Positions 33,635 through 48,027 of a stretch of 64,000 nucleotides of DNA are shown piece after piece. Positions within the stretch are counted from its first letter, which is position 1, and each line of letters opens with the position of its first letter. The position numbers and the translations under genes were made by a program. This DNA is from Methylobacterium tardum (lineage in GTDB: Bacteria > Pseudomonadota > Alphaproteobacteria > Rhizobiales > Beijerinckiaceae). Location: assembly GCF_023546765.1 (NCBI RefSeq), contig NZ_CP097484.1, positions 2,450,001 through 2,514,000 on the forward strand. Reading direction: 5' to 3'. Below the pieces are notes generated by a model, which worked only from the letters and a program-made list of their open reading frames with translations, did not search any database and was not told where the DNA came from.

Positions 33635-34132
33635 TCAGGCCGGCGGGCGGTAGACGAAGCGGAGCGCCACCGGCCGGCCCGCGATCGCCCGGCCCAGGCC
33701 CGGCGTGATGTGGGCCGGGGTGCAGCGCGCCAGGGCGTCGAGGGTCCCGCGGACCAGGGTGGTCCGCTGCGGCCCGGAGACGCCCGCCGCGTAGGTGACG
33801 CGCGGCGGCCCGATCAGGCTGCCATCGCGGCGCAGCGACAGCCTGAGGGTGATCTCGATGTCGTCCGACCCCGCGCTCGGCGCCCCGAGACCCGCGGGCG
33901 CCTGCCAGCAGGCGGCGAGCGCCGGATAGAGCTCGGCCAGGGTGTCGGCGGGCTTGGTTGCCATCCGGGGGACCGGCACCGCGATCGTCGCCCGCAGGGT
34001 CTGCGGCAGGCTCAACGGATAAGCGCCGCCGGGCTCGATGGCGTAGCCGTAGAACGGGCTGCCGTCATAGGCCGCCGCGGCCGCCGGGATCAGGCTCAGC
34101 AGCAGGATCGAGGCGGCGCGCCGGCCCGGCAT
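33635..34132 (-). CDS. Exported protein with TolA/TonB C-terminal-like domain
   Basis: 165 aa. Signal peptide to about residue 20 (ILLLSLIPAAAA). The C-terminal part (ITLRLSLRRDGSLIGPPRVTYAAG ... DALARCTPAHITPG) follows the plan of TolA/TonB-C type domains, with a partner cysteine in AACWQAP. Probably periplasmic. It is inserted between the two cyclophilin genes, 7 bases from the upstream one, so it belongs to the same transcript. Role unknown. Confidence 0.65.
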   Translation of the reverse strand: MPGRRAASILLLSLIPAAAAAYDGSPFYGYAIEPGGAYPLSLPQTLRATIAVPVPRMATKPADTLAELYPALAACWQAPAGLGAPSAGSDDIEITLRLSLRRDGSLIGPPRVTYAAGVSGPQRTTLVRGTLDALARCTPAHITPGLGRAIAGRPVALRFVYRPPA

Positions 34133-34139
34133 GCGGCCG

Positions 34140-34688
34140 CTACTTGGCCTTCTCGGCGAGCGTCATGCTGACGATCTTGTCGGGGTCCTGGACCGTGCCG
34201 CCGGGCGCGCCGGGCGCGGCCTTCTTGATCTTGTCGAGGACGTCGAGCCCGTCGGTGACGTTGCCGACGATCGTGTACTGACCGTTCAGGTTCGGTGCGT
34301 CGGCGAGGCAGATGAAAAACTGGGAATTCGCCGAGTTCGGATCCTGCGAGCGGGCCATGCCCACGGTGCCGCGGCGGAACTGGGCCGATTGCGAGAACTC
34401 CGCCGGGATGTTCGGCAGGCTGGAGCCGCCGGTGCCGTTGCCCTTCGGGTCTCCGGTCTGGGCCATGAAGCCGTCGATGACGCGGTGGAACTTCAGGCCG
34501 TTGTAGAAGCCCTGGGAGACCAGCGTCTTGATCTGCTTGACGTGCTTGGGCGCCAGGTCGGGCCGCAGCTCGATGGTGATCCGCCCGTCCTTGGTCTGGA
34601 GATAGACCGTGTTGGCATCGGCAGCCCAGGCCGTTTGGGCCGTGCCGAGCGTGAGGGCGAGCGCGAGGAGGGCGTGGCGTCGGTTCAT
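34140..34688 (-). CDS. ppiA: Cyclophilin-type peptidyl-prolyl cis-trans isomerase, periplasmic
   Basis: 182 aa. A signal peptide (RRHALLALALTLGTAQTAWA-A) precedes the cyclophilin domain: FHRVIDGFMAQTGDPKGNG, MARSQDPNSANSQFFICLAD and YTIVGNVTDGLDVLDKI. The GTGGSSLPNIPAEF segment is the insert shared with rhizobial homologues. It folds exported proteins in the periplasm. Lies 15 bases after coaD. Confidence 0.93.
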   Translation of the reverse strand: MNRRHALLALALTLGTAQTAWAADANTVYLQTKDGRITIELRPDLAPKHVKQIKTLVSQGFYNGLKFHRVIDGFMAQTGDPKGNGTGGSSLPNIPAEFSQSAQFRRGTVGMARSQDPNSANSQFFICLADAPNLNGQYTIVGNVTDGLDVLDKIKKAAPGAPGGTVQDPDKIVSMTLAEKAK

Positions 34689-34703
34689 CTGGGTCCTTCC
34701 AAG

Positions 34704-35207
34704 TCAGGAATGGGCGGCGAAGCGCTGCCGGAGGCGCGCGGCCACGGCGGCGGGCACGAAGGGCGAGACGTCGCCCCCCATGCCGGCGATCTGACGCACC
34801 AGCGTCGCGGTGATCGGGCGGGCCTGCGTCGAGGCGGGCAGGAACACGGTCTGCACCTCGGGCGCCATGGCGCCGTTCATGCCGGCGAGCTGCATCTCGT
34901 AATCGAGATCCGTACCGTCCCGCAGGCCGCGAATGAAGATCGCGGCGCCGCAGCGCCGGGCAGCCGAGACGGCGAGATCGTTGAACGTGACGATCTCCAG
35001 CGCCGCGCCTTCGGCCTGCGCCACCGGCCCGCAGGTCTCGGTGAGCAGGGCGGCGCGCTCCTCGGCGGAGAACAGCGGCGCCTTGCCGGGATGCACACCG
35101 ATGGCGATCACGAGGCGATCCACCAGCCGGCAGGCTTGGCGGATCACGTCGAGATGGCCGTTCGTGACCGGATCGAACGAGCCGGCATAGAGGGCGGTGC
35201 GGGTCAT
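34704..35207 (-). CDS. coaD: Phosphopantetheine adenylyltransferase
   Basis: Coenzyme A synthesis: couples 4'-phosphopantetheine and ATP. 167 aa. The nucleotidyltransferase motif [14 protein letters not shown] includes the T-x-G-H signature; [32 protein letters not shown] and a terminal [10 protein letters not shown] (ISSTxxR position) complete the fold. It is 71 bases after gyrA, in the usual Hyphomicrobiales order. Confidence 0.96.
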   Translation of the reverse strand: MTRTALYAGSFDPVTNGHLDVIRQACRLVDRLVIAIGVHPGKAPLFSAEERAALLTETCGPVAQAEGAALEIVTFNDLAVSAARRCGAAIFIRGLRDGTDLDYEMQLAGMNGAMAPEVQTVFLPASTQARPITATLVRQIAGMGGDVSPFVPAAVAARLRQRFAAHS

Positions 35208-35278
35208 TGAGGCCCGACCTAGAGCATTTTCGCGCCGGACGGAACCTCAGGCCGTAGCCGCCCCGTCCGGCACGCGTC

Positions 35279-38050
<2,772 letters not shown>

Positions 38051-38224
38051 GACCGCTCCCGGGTGGCGCACGATGCGCCGGAACGGCCTCTCGGAAGAGC
38101 AGTGATATCAGACGGTTAAATAAGGTTTTCCGAGGCCGGCCGCAAGGTCGTAGCGCGGTCGCCGACAGGTGCGCCGGCAGGGCCGCGTCCCGGCCGGATC
38201 GGGCCGGGATGCGGGGCAGTCTGC

Positions 38225-38572
38225 TCAGTAGAACGTGAGGTGGCGATGACCCACGGCGCGGCCGCGGAACGCGTGGTGACGGTAGCCGTGATGGCGGTGT
38301 CCGTAGTGGCGGCGGTAGCCGTAATGGCGATGCCAATGGTGCCGGCGCCAGTGATGGCGATGGTGCCAGTGGCGGCGGTGATGCCAGTGACGGTGCCAAT
38401 GATGGCGGCGGTGCCAGTGGCGACGGTAGTGCCAGCGGGCCTGCTGGATGACCGGGGCGGGTGCTGCGGCCTCGGCGGTCGCCGGGACCGGCAGGGGCGC
38501 CGCGCGGGCCGGCGCGCTCGCCAAGCCGCCGAGCAGCGCGGCGAGAAGGACCAGGATAGGCCAGGGTCGCAT
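38225..38572 (-). CDS. Secreted His/Arg/Trp-rich repeat protein
   Basis: 115 aa. A signal peptide ends near ARA-A (LVLLAALLGGLASAPARA). From residue 48 the mature chain is a tandem of short H-W-H-R/H-H-R units, over 40 percent histidine, ending YGHRHHGYRHHAFRGRAVG. It could bind metal ions or polyanions in the envelope. Similar low-complexity His/Arg proteins are common in Methylobacterium and Bradyrhizobium, without a known function. The opposite-strand frame across it is a repeat artefact. Rightward S49 peptidase is divergent. Confidence 0.75.
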   Translation of the reverse strand: MRPWPILVLLAALLGGLASAPARAAPLPVPATAEAAAPAPVIQQARWHYRRHWHRRHHWHRHWHHRRHWHHRHHWRRHHWHRHYGYRRHYGHRHHGYRHHAFRGRAVGHRHLTFY

Positions 38573-38816
38573 CGTTTCTCTCCCATGTGAGCGCCCGGCC
38601 GAGTCCAGCGGGTCCGGGCCGGCACGAGGCTCGCGCCGTCGCCAGAAACCGCCAAGGTCGGCAAACGGTTCGATCCGTCGTGACTGCGCAGATGGCCGGC
38701 CCTGCCCGGCCCGGCCCACGTGTCGCCCTTGCGTGCGGCGGCGGAAGGCCCAGTTTCGGAAGGCCGCACCGTGCCGCTTCCGGCCGGGCCCTCCGACGAG
38801 TCTGTGTCCGATCCCC

Positions 38817-39680
38817 ATGCCGCTCGCGTTTCCCGACACACTCCGTGCCTTCCTGCCGCGCCGCTTCCGGGATCGACGCCCGCGGGTCGCCGTGGTCCGC
38901 CTGTCCGGGACGATCGGAGCGGTCTCGCCGATCCGCCCGGGGCTCTCGATCGGAGGCGTGGCCGGCAGCCTGGAGCGGGCCTTCGGGATGCCCGGGGCCA
39001 AGGCGGTGGCGATCGTGATCAACTCGCCCGGCGGCTCGCCGGCGCAGTCGCACCTGATCCACCGCCGCATCCGGGCGCTGGCCGACGAGAAACGGCTGCC
39101 GGTCATCGCCTTCGTGGAGGATGTCGCCGCCTCCGGCGGCTACATGATCGCCTGCGCGGCCGACGAGATCGTCGCCGACCCGACCTCGATCGTCGGCTCG
39201 ATCGGGGTCGTCTCGGCGGGGTTCGGCTTCCACGGCCTGCTCGAGAAGCTCGGCGTCGAGCGCCGGGTGCACACGCAGGGCGAGGCGAAGTCGATGCTCG
39301 ACCCGTTCCGCCCCGAGGATCCGACTGACGTGGAGCGTCTGAAGCGCATCCAGGCCGACGTCCAGGACCTGTTCACGAGCCTGGTCACGGCCCGCCGCCC
39401 GACCCTGTCGCAGACCGAGAACCTGTTCACCGGCGCGGTCTGGACCGGGCGGCAGGCGCTCGGTCTCGGCCTGGTCGATGCCCTCGGCGACGTGCGCACC
39501 GCGATGCGGGCGCGCTACGGCGACAAGGTCGATCTGCGCCTCGTGGCCGAGGCGCGCGGCGGCTTCCTGTCCCGCCTGCTGCGCCGCGGCGGTGCCCCGG
39601 GCGGCATCGGGAGCGGGCTCGCGGAGGGGGCGATGGCCGCCCTCGAGGAGCGTGCGGCCTTCGCCCGCTTCGGGCTCTGA
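38817..39680 (+). CDS. S49 family peptidase (SppA/SohB-like)
   Basis: 287 aa. The ClpP/crotonase-like fold is visible: VAIVINSPGGSPAQS, then the nucleophile serine in DVAASGGYMIACAAD, IVGSIGVVSAGFGF and the Lys-containing GEAKSMLDPF near residue 160, giving the Ser-Lys dyad. The N-terminus lacks a clear transmembrane helix, unlike E. coli SppA, so it may be cytoplasmic or peripheral. Probable role: signal-peptide or membrane-peptide degradation. Start ATG 38817. Confidence 0.85.
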   Translation: MPLAFPDTLRAFLPRRFRDRRPRVAVVRLSGTIGAVSPIRPGLSIGGVAGSLERAFGMPGAKAVAIVINSPGGSPAQSHLIHRRIRALADEKRLPVIAFVEDVAASGGYMIACAADEIVADPTSIVGSIGVVSAGFGFHGLLEKLGVERRVHTQGEAKSMLDPFRPEDPTDVERLKRIQADVQDLFTSLVTARRPTLSQTENLFTGAVWTGRQALGLGLVDALGDVRTAMRARYGDKVDLRLVAEARGGFLSRLLRRGGAPGGIGSGLAEGAMAALEERAAFARFGL

Positions 39681-39693
39681 GAGGCCTGAGGGC

Positions 39694-41412
39694 TCAGGCC
39701 GCGACCTGCCCCAGGAAGCGCTCGATCTCGCCTTCCAGGTCGGCCGCCACGCTGTCCACGGTCTGAGCCGCTTCGGTGACGGTGGCGGCCATGCGCGCCG
39801 AGCGCCGGGCGGCGCCGGCCACTGTGGTCAGCCCGCTGGCGATGGCCTCGGTGGCCCCGGCCGTCTCGGCGACGTTGCGGGAGATCTCGGCGGTGGCCGC
39901 GCCCTGCGCCGAGACCGCCGCGGCGATGCCGCCCGTGGTGGCGCTGACCGCCCGCATCCGCTCGCCCATCCGGCCGATCGCCGCCACGGCCGAAGTCGTC
40001 GAGGTCTGCACGCCGGCGATCTGCCCGCTGATCTCCTCGGTCGCCCGCGCGGTCTGCGCGGCCAGCGCCTTCACCTCCGAGGCCACCACGGCGAAGCCCT
40101 TGCCGGCCGCGCCGGCCCGCGCCGACTCGATGGTGGCGTTGAGCGCCAGCAGGTTGGTCTGCTCGGCGATCTGGCGGATGAGCCCGACCACGTCGCCGAT
40201 GCGCCCTGCGGCCTCGGCAAGCTCGCCGATCTCGGTGTTCATGGCGTCCGACTCCGCGGCGGCCGTGGCGACCAGAGCCTCGGCCTGGTCGAGCTGGGTG
40301 CCGATCTCGCCGATCGAGGCAGAGAGTTCCTCGGCGGCGCTCGCCACGGTCTGGACGCTGGCCGAAGTCTCGTGGGAGCCGCGCTCGGTCTCGGCGACGG
40401 CAACCTCCGCCTCTGCGGAACTGGCCGCCATCTCGCCGGCCCGGTCGCGCATCGCGCCGGTGCTGGCGGTCAGGGCGCCCTTCAGAACGACCACCTGCCC
40501 GCGGAATGCCGCGATGGCGCGGTCGAGGGCGGCCCGCCGCCGCGTCTCGTCGGCCGCGCCCGCACTCTGCAGGCCTTCCAGTTCCCGTGTCCGCAGGCCG
40601 GCGGTGCGCAGCACCTCCAGGGCGCGGGCCACCGTGCCGATCTCATCGCCGCGGCTCGCATGGGGAATCGGGGATTCGAGGTCGCCGGCCGCCAGAGCCT
40701 CGATCCGGGTCGAGATCGCCGAGAAGGGCCGGAACAGGCGCGCGGCCGCCAGCCCGACGAGGGCGCAGGCCAGCACCGCGATGATCAGGGCGGCGACGCT
40801 GAGGCTCGTCATCGTCCGGGCATGGGCGTCGAAATACATCTCGATCGGCAGCCCGACGAACAGGATGCCGTTGACCTTTCCGGCGGCGTCGACCGTCGGA
40901 TGATAGACCGTGTAGTAGCGCCGCCCGAACAGCACCGCCGGCCCTTCGTAGGTCTGACCGGCGCGCACGGCGGCCTGCGCCGGGCTGTCGGCGGCGAGCG
41001 CCGTGCCGACCGCGCGCGCGCCGTCGTCCCGGCGCACGGTGGTCTGACGCCGCACGAAGCTGTCGGTGGCAGGCTCGTAGCTGAACACCGTGGCCAAGCC
41101 GCCGGAATAGGCGACGGCGTCGTCCACCACGCCGGTATCGGCGAAGCCCGACAGGCTCGGCGTCGCAACCTTGACGACGCGGGTGCCGGCGAGGTCGGCC
41201 TTTGCGCCCTCGACACGCGCAGCCAGGACGAGGGCCAGAGTTCGCAGGTTGCGCTCGCCGTTGCTGTGCTGCCGCTCCTCCATCTGCGACCATGTCTGGC
41301 GCGACACGGTAATCCAGATGGCGCCCGCGGTGAGTGTCACCGCGAGCATCGCCAGCATGATGACCTTCGTGGACAGGGTCGCCTTGCGTAGCGAGTAGGA
41401 ATATCTGCGCAT
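39694..41412 (-). CDS. Methyl-accepting chemotaxis protein with single Cache domain
   Basis: 572 aa. Order: N-terminal helix (residues 15-40), periplasmic single-Cache sensor to about 195 ([56 protein letters not shown]), second helix ([19 protein letters not shown]), HAMP, then a signalling domain whose hairpin [23 protein letters not shown] is complete. No C-terminal CheR-binding pentapeptide. Ligand unknown. A single receptor gene with no che genes nearby. Confidence 0.92.
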   Translation of the reverse strand: MRRYSYSLRKATLSTKVIMLAMLAVTLTAGAIWITVSRQTWSQMEERQHSNGERNLRTLALVLAARVEGAKADLAGTRVVKVATPSLSGFADTGVVDDAVAYSGGLATVFSYEPATDSFVRRQTTVRRDDGARAVGTALAADSPAQAAVRAGQTYEGPAVLFGRRYYTVYHPTVDAAGKVNGILFVGLPIEMYFDAHARTMTSLSVAALIIAVLACALVGLAAARLFRPFSAISTRIEALAAGDLESPIPHASRGDEIGTVARALEVLRTAGLRTRELEGLQSAGAADETRRRAALDRAIAAFRGQVVVLKGALTASTGAMRDRAGEMAASSAEAEVAVAETERGSHETSASVQTVASAAEELSASIGEIGTQLDQAEALVATAAAESDAMNTEIGELAEAAGRIGDVVGLIRQIAEQTNLLALNATIESARAGAAGKGFAVVASEVKALAAQTARATEEISGQIAGVQTSTTSAVAAIGRMGERMRAVSATTGGIAAAVSAQGAATAEISRNVAETAGATEAIASGLTTVAGAARRSARMAATVTEAAQTVDSVAADLEGEIERFLGQVAA

Positions 41413-41509
41413 CTACTTGTATCCGTGCTTATAGCTCACACGGACACTGTTTCGTGAGGTTAAAAGGAGTGTTAATCTTCGCCGAGAACGCGACGGTTGG
41501 CGTCCATCC

Positions 41510-42379
41510 TCAACTCTGCCCTGCACGTCGCGCAGAGACGCGGGCCAGGGCGGAGAGATCCTTCTCGCCGTCGCCGTGGCTGATCGCCTCGATCAGGTTG
41601 TCGCGCAGAACGCTGGCGAACGGCAGCGGCACGCCCGCGCCCTCCCCGGCCTGGAGAGCCAGCCGCACGTCCTTGGCGCCGAGCTTGAGGCCGAAGCCCG
41701 GCGGTTCGTAGCGGTTCTGGGCGATCGAGGCGCCGTAGCCCTTGTAGACCGGCGATGCGAACAGGGTGTTGGTCATCAGGTCGAGGAAATCGGCGCCGGC
41801 GACGCCGTGGCCCTGCGTGAGGGCGCAGGCCTCGGCCATCGCCTCGATGGCCGAGATCAGCATGAAGTTGCCGGCGAGCTTCACGGCATTGGCCCGGACG
41901 GGTTCCGCGCCGAAGCGCCAGGTCTTGGCGCCCATGGCGTCCAGCAAGGGCGCCGCCCGGTCGAGGAGGGCCGCCTCGCCCGCCGCCACGATATTGAGCT
42001 TGCCGGCTTCCGCCACGTCCGGCCGTCCGAAGACCGGGGCGGAGATGTAGGGGACGCCCGCCCGCCCGTGCACGGCGGTGAGCTGCCGGGCCAGGGCCAC
42101 CGAGACCGTGCTCATGCCGATATGCAGACCCGGGCGCTCGGCCCGGTCGAGCAGGCCGCCGGCGACGATCACGGCCTCCAGCGCCGCATCGTCGGCCAGC
42201 ATCGTGATCACCGCCTCTCCGGCGAAAGCCTCCGCGGCGCTCGCCACCGGGGTGACCCCGTCGATCCCGCGGGCGCCCTCCGGCGTCCGGTTCCAGGCTC
42301 GGACCGTGTGGCCCGCCCGCGCCAGGCTTGCGGCCATCGCCCGGCCCATCCGCCCCATTCCGATAAATCCGACGTCCAT
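41510..42379 (-). CDS. NAD(P)-dependent beta-hydroxyacid dehydrogenase (HIBADH/GLYR family)
   Basis: 289 aa. The N-terminal Rossmann motif is GFIGMGRMGRAMAASLARAG, the substrate signature is YISAPVFGRPDVAEAGKLNIVAAG, and the catalytic lysine is in NAVKLAGNFML. The family acts on 3-hydroxyisobutyrate, tartronate semialdehyde or succinic semialdehyde; the third residue set here (SAPVFGRP rather than DAPVSGG) resembles glyoxylate/succinic semialdehyde reductases or imine reductase-like members. It is divergent from the P1 peptidase, with a 109-base spacer. Confidence 0.88.
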   Translation of the reverse strand: MDVGFIGMGRMGRAMAASLARAGHTVRAWNRTPEGARGIDGVTPVASAAEAFAGEAVITMLADDAALEAVIVAGGLLDRAERPGLHIGMSTVSVALARQLTAVHGRAGVPYISAPVFGRPDVAEAGKLNIVAAGEAALLDRAAPLLDAMGAKTWRFGAEPVRANAVKLAGNFMLISAIEAMAEACALTQGHGVAGADFLDLMTNTLFASPVYKGYGASIAQNRYEPPGFGLKLGAKDVRLALQAGEGAGVPLPFASVLRDNLIEAISHGDGEKDLSALARVSARRAGQS

Positions 42380-42488
42380 GCCGTGCTCCTCGACGCTGAT
42401 GTGTCGCTCGCCAACCTGGGAAACCCGCGCCGGGGGTCAACGGCGGCGCCGGATTTGCGGCGCTCCCGCGGCGTGGCAGAGTCGGCGT

Positions 42489-43514
42489 ATGCTGCGCAAC
42501 CGCATCACCGACATTCCCGGCCTGCGGGTCGGCCACGCGAGCGACGTGGCGGTCGCCAGCGGCGTCACCGCCCTCGTGTTCGATGCGCCCGTGGTCGCCT
42601 CCGTCGATGTGCGCGGCGGCGGGCCCGGCACCCGCGAGACCGATCTGCTCGATCCCGAGCGCACCGTGGAGCGGATCGACGCCCTCGTCCTCTCCGGCGG
42701 CTCGGCCTTCGGGCTCGACGCGGCGTCCGGGGTAACGGCATGGCTCGCCGAGACCGGGCGCGGCTTCCCGGTCGGCACCATGCGGGTTCCGATCGTCCCC
42801 GGGGCGATCCTGTTCGACCTCCTGAACGGCGGCGACAAGGATTGGGGCCGCTACCCGCCCTATCGCGAGCTGGGCTTCCAGGCCGCAGCGGCCGCGGCCG
42901 AGGATTTCGCCCTGGGCTCCGTGGGGGCCGGGACCGGCGCCCGCACCGGCAGGCTCAAGGGCGGGATCGGGTCGGCGTCCGCCCGCGTCGCAGGCACGGG
43001 TTTCCGGGTCGGCGCGCTCGCCGCCGTGAACGCCTTCGGCAACGCGACGATCGGTGACGGGCCGCATTTCTGGGCGGCGCCCTTCGAGGAGGCCGACGAG
43101 TTCGGCGGTCTGGGCTCTCCGGCCCGGGTGCCCCCTGAGGCCCTCGCCTTCCCCGCGCGCGCGCTCCCGGGCGCCGCCACGACCCTCGCCGTGGTGGCGA
43201 CCGACGCGGCGCTGACCAAGGCGCAGTGCCGGCGCCTCGCGGTGGCGGCGCAGGACGGGCTGGCCCGCGCGCTCGTGCCGGCGCACACGCCGCTGGACGG
43301 CGATCTGGTCTTCGCCGTCGCCACCGGCGCCGTGCCGCTGGCCGACCCGGTGGTCGGGATGGCGCGTCTGGGCGATGCCGCCGCGCGGGTGCTGGCCCGG
43401 GCCGTGGCGCGCGGCGTGTTCTCAGCGACGAGCTTGCCGGGGCATGCGGTCGCGCCGTCGTTATCCTGGACCGGCCTGCCGCCGGCTTGGGGCGATCTGT
43501 TCGGTGATGCGTAG
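42489..43514 (+). CDS. P1 family peptidase/amidohydrolase (DmpA/NylC-like)
   Basis: 341 aa N-terminal nucleophile hydrolase of the DmpA superfamily. RNRITDIPGLRVGHASD, VDVRGGGPGTRETDLLDP, LSGGSAFGLDAASGV and VGAGTGARTGRLKGG are family motifs. The autocleavage region is GAATTLAVVATDAALT, where Thr is the expected nucleophile, like NylC-type nylon-oligomer hydrolases, rather than the Ser of DmpA. Substrate unknown. Start ATG 42489. Confidence 0.87.
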   Translation: MLRNRITDIPGLRVGHASDVAVASGVTALVFDAPVVASVDVRGGGPGTRETDLLDPERTVERIDALVLSGGSAFGLDAASGVTAWLAETGRGFPVGTMRVPIVPGAILFDLLNGGDKDWGRYPPYRELGFQAAAAAAEDFALGSVGAGTGARTGRLKGGIGSASARVAGTGFRVGALAAVNAFGNATIGDGPHFWAAPFEEADEFGGLGSPARVPPEALAFPARALPGAATTLAVVATDAALTKAQCRRLAVAAQDGLARALVPAHTPLDGDLVFAVATGAVPLADPVVGMARLGDAAARVLARAVARGVFSATSLPGHAVAPSLSWTGLPPAWGDLFGDA

Positions 43515-43546
43515 CGGTGCGCGCTCATCCCATTTCGGGTTGAACG

Positions 43547-43638
43547 CCGTCCTTGCGAGCGGAGCGAAGCAATCCAGGCGGCCCCACGACGGCTGATGTC
43601 GCTTGGCCCTGGGTCACTTCGCTGCGCGCGTGATGACC
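43547..43638. repeat. Intergenic palindromic repeat, family A copy 5
   Basis: gccgtccttgcgagcggagcgaagcaatcc on the left and gggtcacttcgctgcgcgcgtgatgacc on the right, around gccccacgacggctgatgtcgcttggccc. Same orientation as copy 1, and again between convergent genes. Confidence 0.75.
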
Positions 43639-43662
43639 GAAGGGGTCATGGAGGACGGCGCC

Positions 43663-43940
43663 TCACACCTCCCCGCGCGCATCCTCCAGCAGCTGCGCCA
43701 GCCCGGAATCCACCTCGTCGGCGAGCATCTTCCGCTCGGCGTCGGTGAGGTCCTTGGCCCAGGCGCCGCTGCCGAACCCCTCCGTGCACCGCGCCCGCTC
43801 CGAGGTGATGTAGGCCTCGGTCTCGGCCGGCCGCGTCCGCATGGCATGGACGATGCCGAACCACGCCGCCCGTTCCACCACCGCCAGCCGGGCTCGCAGG
43901 CGGAGTGCCGCCGCCTTGTCCGCGTCGATGCCGTCATCGC

Positions 43941-43944
<4 letters not shown>
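43663..43944 (-). CDS. Small protein of unknown function translationally coupled to a hybrid kinase
   Basis: 93 aa, soluble and helical, rich in Ala, Glu and Arg (LRLRARLAVVERAAWFGIVHAM, LTDAERKMLADEVDSGLAQLLED). Its ATG overlaps the hybrid-kinase stop in ATGA, so the two are cotranslated. No family recognised. One guess is an accessory regulator or partner of the kinase; there is no direct evidence. Confidence 0.6.
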
Positions 43945-46332
<2,388 letters not shown>

Positions 46333-46384
46333 CGGCCACGCGCTGTCCTGTCATCCGCCCCGCGGCGGCTTATATCGGTATGCC

Positions 46385-47281
46385 TTATACACGCATCGCG
46401 TCGGGATCCGACCGGGCCGGGGCGGTCTCCTGGCTGCGCCGGAGGCGCAGGGCGTCGACGGTGTAAAGGGCGAGCGCGACCCAGATCAGCGCGAGCATCA
46501 GGGCCCGGTGCGGCTCGACGCGCTCGCCGTAGGCCAGCACGCTCAGGCCGAGCAGGCAGGTCGGCGCCACGTATTGCAACAGGCCGAGGGTCGTGAGCTT
46601 CAGGCGGACCGCCGCGGCGGCGAACCAGATCAGCGGCAGGGCTGTGGTGAGGCCCGTCAGCATCAGCAGTGCCCGGCTCGTCGGCTCCGCGGGGAGAAAC
46701 GGCTCGGCGGTCAGGACGAGCCAGAGGATCGCCCCGGGCAGGAGCAGCAGCGTCTCGGCCAGGAAGCCCACGAGGGCGTCGACCGCGGCGACCTTCCGCG
46801 CGAGCCCGTAGAGCGCGAAGGTCACCGCCAGGGAGAGCGACAACAGCGGCAGCTCGCCGGCCCAGCCCACCGCGATCGCCACACCTGCGGCCGCGACGCC
46901 GACGGCCGCCGCCTGCATCGGCCTGAGGCGCTCGCCGAGCACGACCCGCCCGAGCGCGACGCTGACCAGCGGGTTGATGTAGTAGCCCAGGCTCGCATCG
47001 AGCAGGTGGCCGCCGCTGATCGCGTAGAGGTAGAGCAGCCAGTTCACCGCGATCATCGCCGCCGAGAGCAGCAACAGGGCGTGGCGCCGGCGCAGCGGCC
47101 GCGGCAGGTTCAGGCGGTGCCGGGCCGCGAGGATCAGCGCCAGCGCGCCCGCGAACAGGCTCGACCAGACGATACGCTCGGCCAGGATGTGGTTCGGGCT
47201 GTAGGCCCCGAGCAACCGGAAATGCACCGGGACCAGGAGGCCCCAGCTCAGGTAGGCGGCGAGCGCGTAGACGAGGCCCAC
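46385..47281 (-). CDS. rarD: EamA family transporter RarD
   Basis: 298 aa with ten hydrophobic segments, GTG start with GGGAGGA upstream. GLVYALAAYLSWGLLVPVHFRLL at the N-terminus, NWLLYLYAISGGHLLDASLGYYINPLVSVALG and LTGLTTALPLIWFAAAAVRLKLTTLGLLQY are typical of RarD. Substrate uncertain. 52 bases downstream of the hybrid kinase start. Confidence 0.9.
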   Translation of the reverse strand: MGLVYALAAYLSWGLLVPVHFRLLGAYSPNHILAERIVWSSLFAGALALILAARHRLNLPRPLRRRHALLLLSAAMIAVNWLLYLYAISGGHLLDASLGYYINPLVSVALGRVVLGERLRPMQAAAVGVAAAGVAIAVGWAGELPLLSLSLAVTFALYGLARKVAAVDALVGFLAETLLLLPGAILWLVLTAEPFLPAEPTSRALLMLTGLTTALPLIWFAAAAVRLKLTTLGLLQYVAPTCLLGLSVLAYGERVEPHRALMLALIWVALALYTVDALRLRRSQETAPARSDPDAMRV

Positions 47282-47424
47282 GGGTTCCTCCCGGTCGACC
47301 CGGATGGGCGGCCGGGCGAGGAGGCTTTAGCCCGGGAGCACGGTGCGCGTCAGAGGGAGCGACGCAAGGCTGCCATCCCCGAAGTCAAGGCGGCGGCTGC
47401 GCGGCCGCGGCGCCAAACCCACGA

Positions 47425-48027
47425 TCAGGGCGCGATCCATGCGCCGGACCATCCGGGTTCCGCCCGCCGCCACGCGGCCCGCCGGTGACCGCGGCGATCG
47501 AGGTAGAGGAAGTCCAGGCGCTCGGCCCGGACCAGCACGGCGGCGAAATGCGGACGCCCCAGCGTTGGGGCCGCGGCCTCGTCCGGCAAGCTGTAGGCAC
47601 CCCCCTCGGGCAGAACGGTTCCCGGCGCCGGCTCGGCGCCGTAGCAGACCCGGCTCATCGCCCGGGACTGGGCCCAGGCCGCCTCCGCCACGGGATCGTC
47701 GGTGTGGAGCGTGGCGCGACCCTCGACGCGGATCTGGACCTTCGCGGCGGCGTCGTAGGCGGCGAGCGCGCAGGCCGGGTGCGCCAGGATCTCCGCGGCC
47801 TTGTCGGAGCGGCGGTCGCAGTGGAACCGGAGGCTGCCGGCCGCGCCGTCGGCCGCGCGCAACACCACGGTCCGGGCCCGCGGGCCGCCGTCCGTGCCGC
47901 GCGTCGCCAGGGTCGGCAGGTGGAACCCGCTCCGGCCCTGCTCGGCCCCGTCGGCGAGCAGGCGCCACGCTTCGCGGAACGTGGCGTCCAGATCGTCGTA
48001 GAAGCCGGGCAGCGGCGCGCGGGTCAT
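47425..48027 (-). CDS. Pyridoxamine 5'-phosphate oxidase-related flavoprotein
   Basis: 200 aa. FHLPTLATRGTDGGPRARTVVLR, FHCDRRSDKAAEI and KVQIRVEGRATLH are split-barrel flavin motifs of the Pyridox_oxase_2 type. ATG 48027 overlaps the preceding gene by four bases (ATGA), so it is the last member of the four-gene leftward operon. Its substrate and its link to glycosylation are unclear. Confidence 0.82.
   Translation of the reverse strand: MTRAPLPGFYDDLDATFREAWRLLADGAEQGRSGFHLPTLATRGTDGGPRARTVVLRAADGAAGSLRFHCDRRSDKAAEILAHPACALAAYDAAAKVQIRVEGRATLHTDDPVAEAAWAQSRAMSRVCYGAEPAPGTVLPEGGAYSLPDEAAAPTLGRPHFAAVLVRAERLDFLYLDRRGHRRAAWRRAEPGWSGAWIAP

Noticed and set aside
38240..38590. 116-codon Met/Val/Ala-rich plus-strand frame that looks like a membrane protein
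   Set aside because: It is the complement of the His-rich tandem units. The His-rich frame has a proper signal peptide and start.
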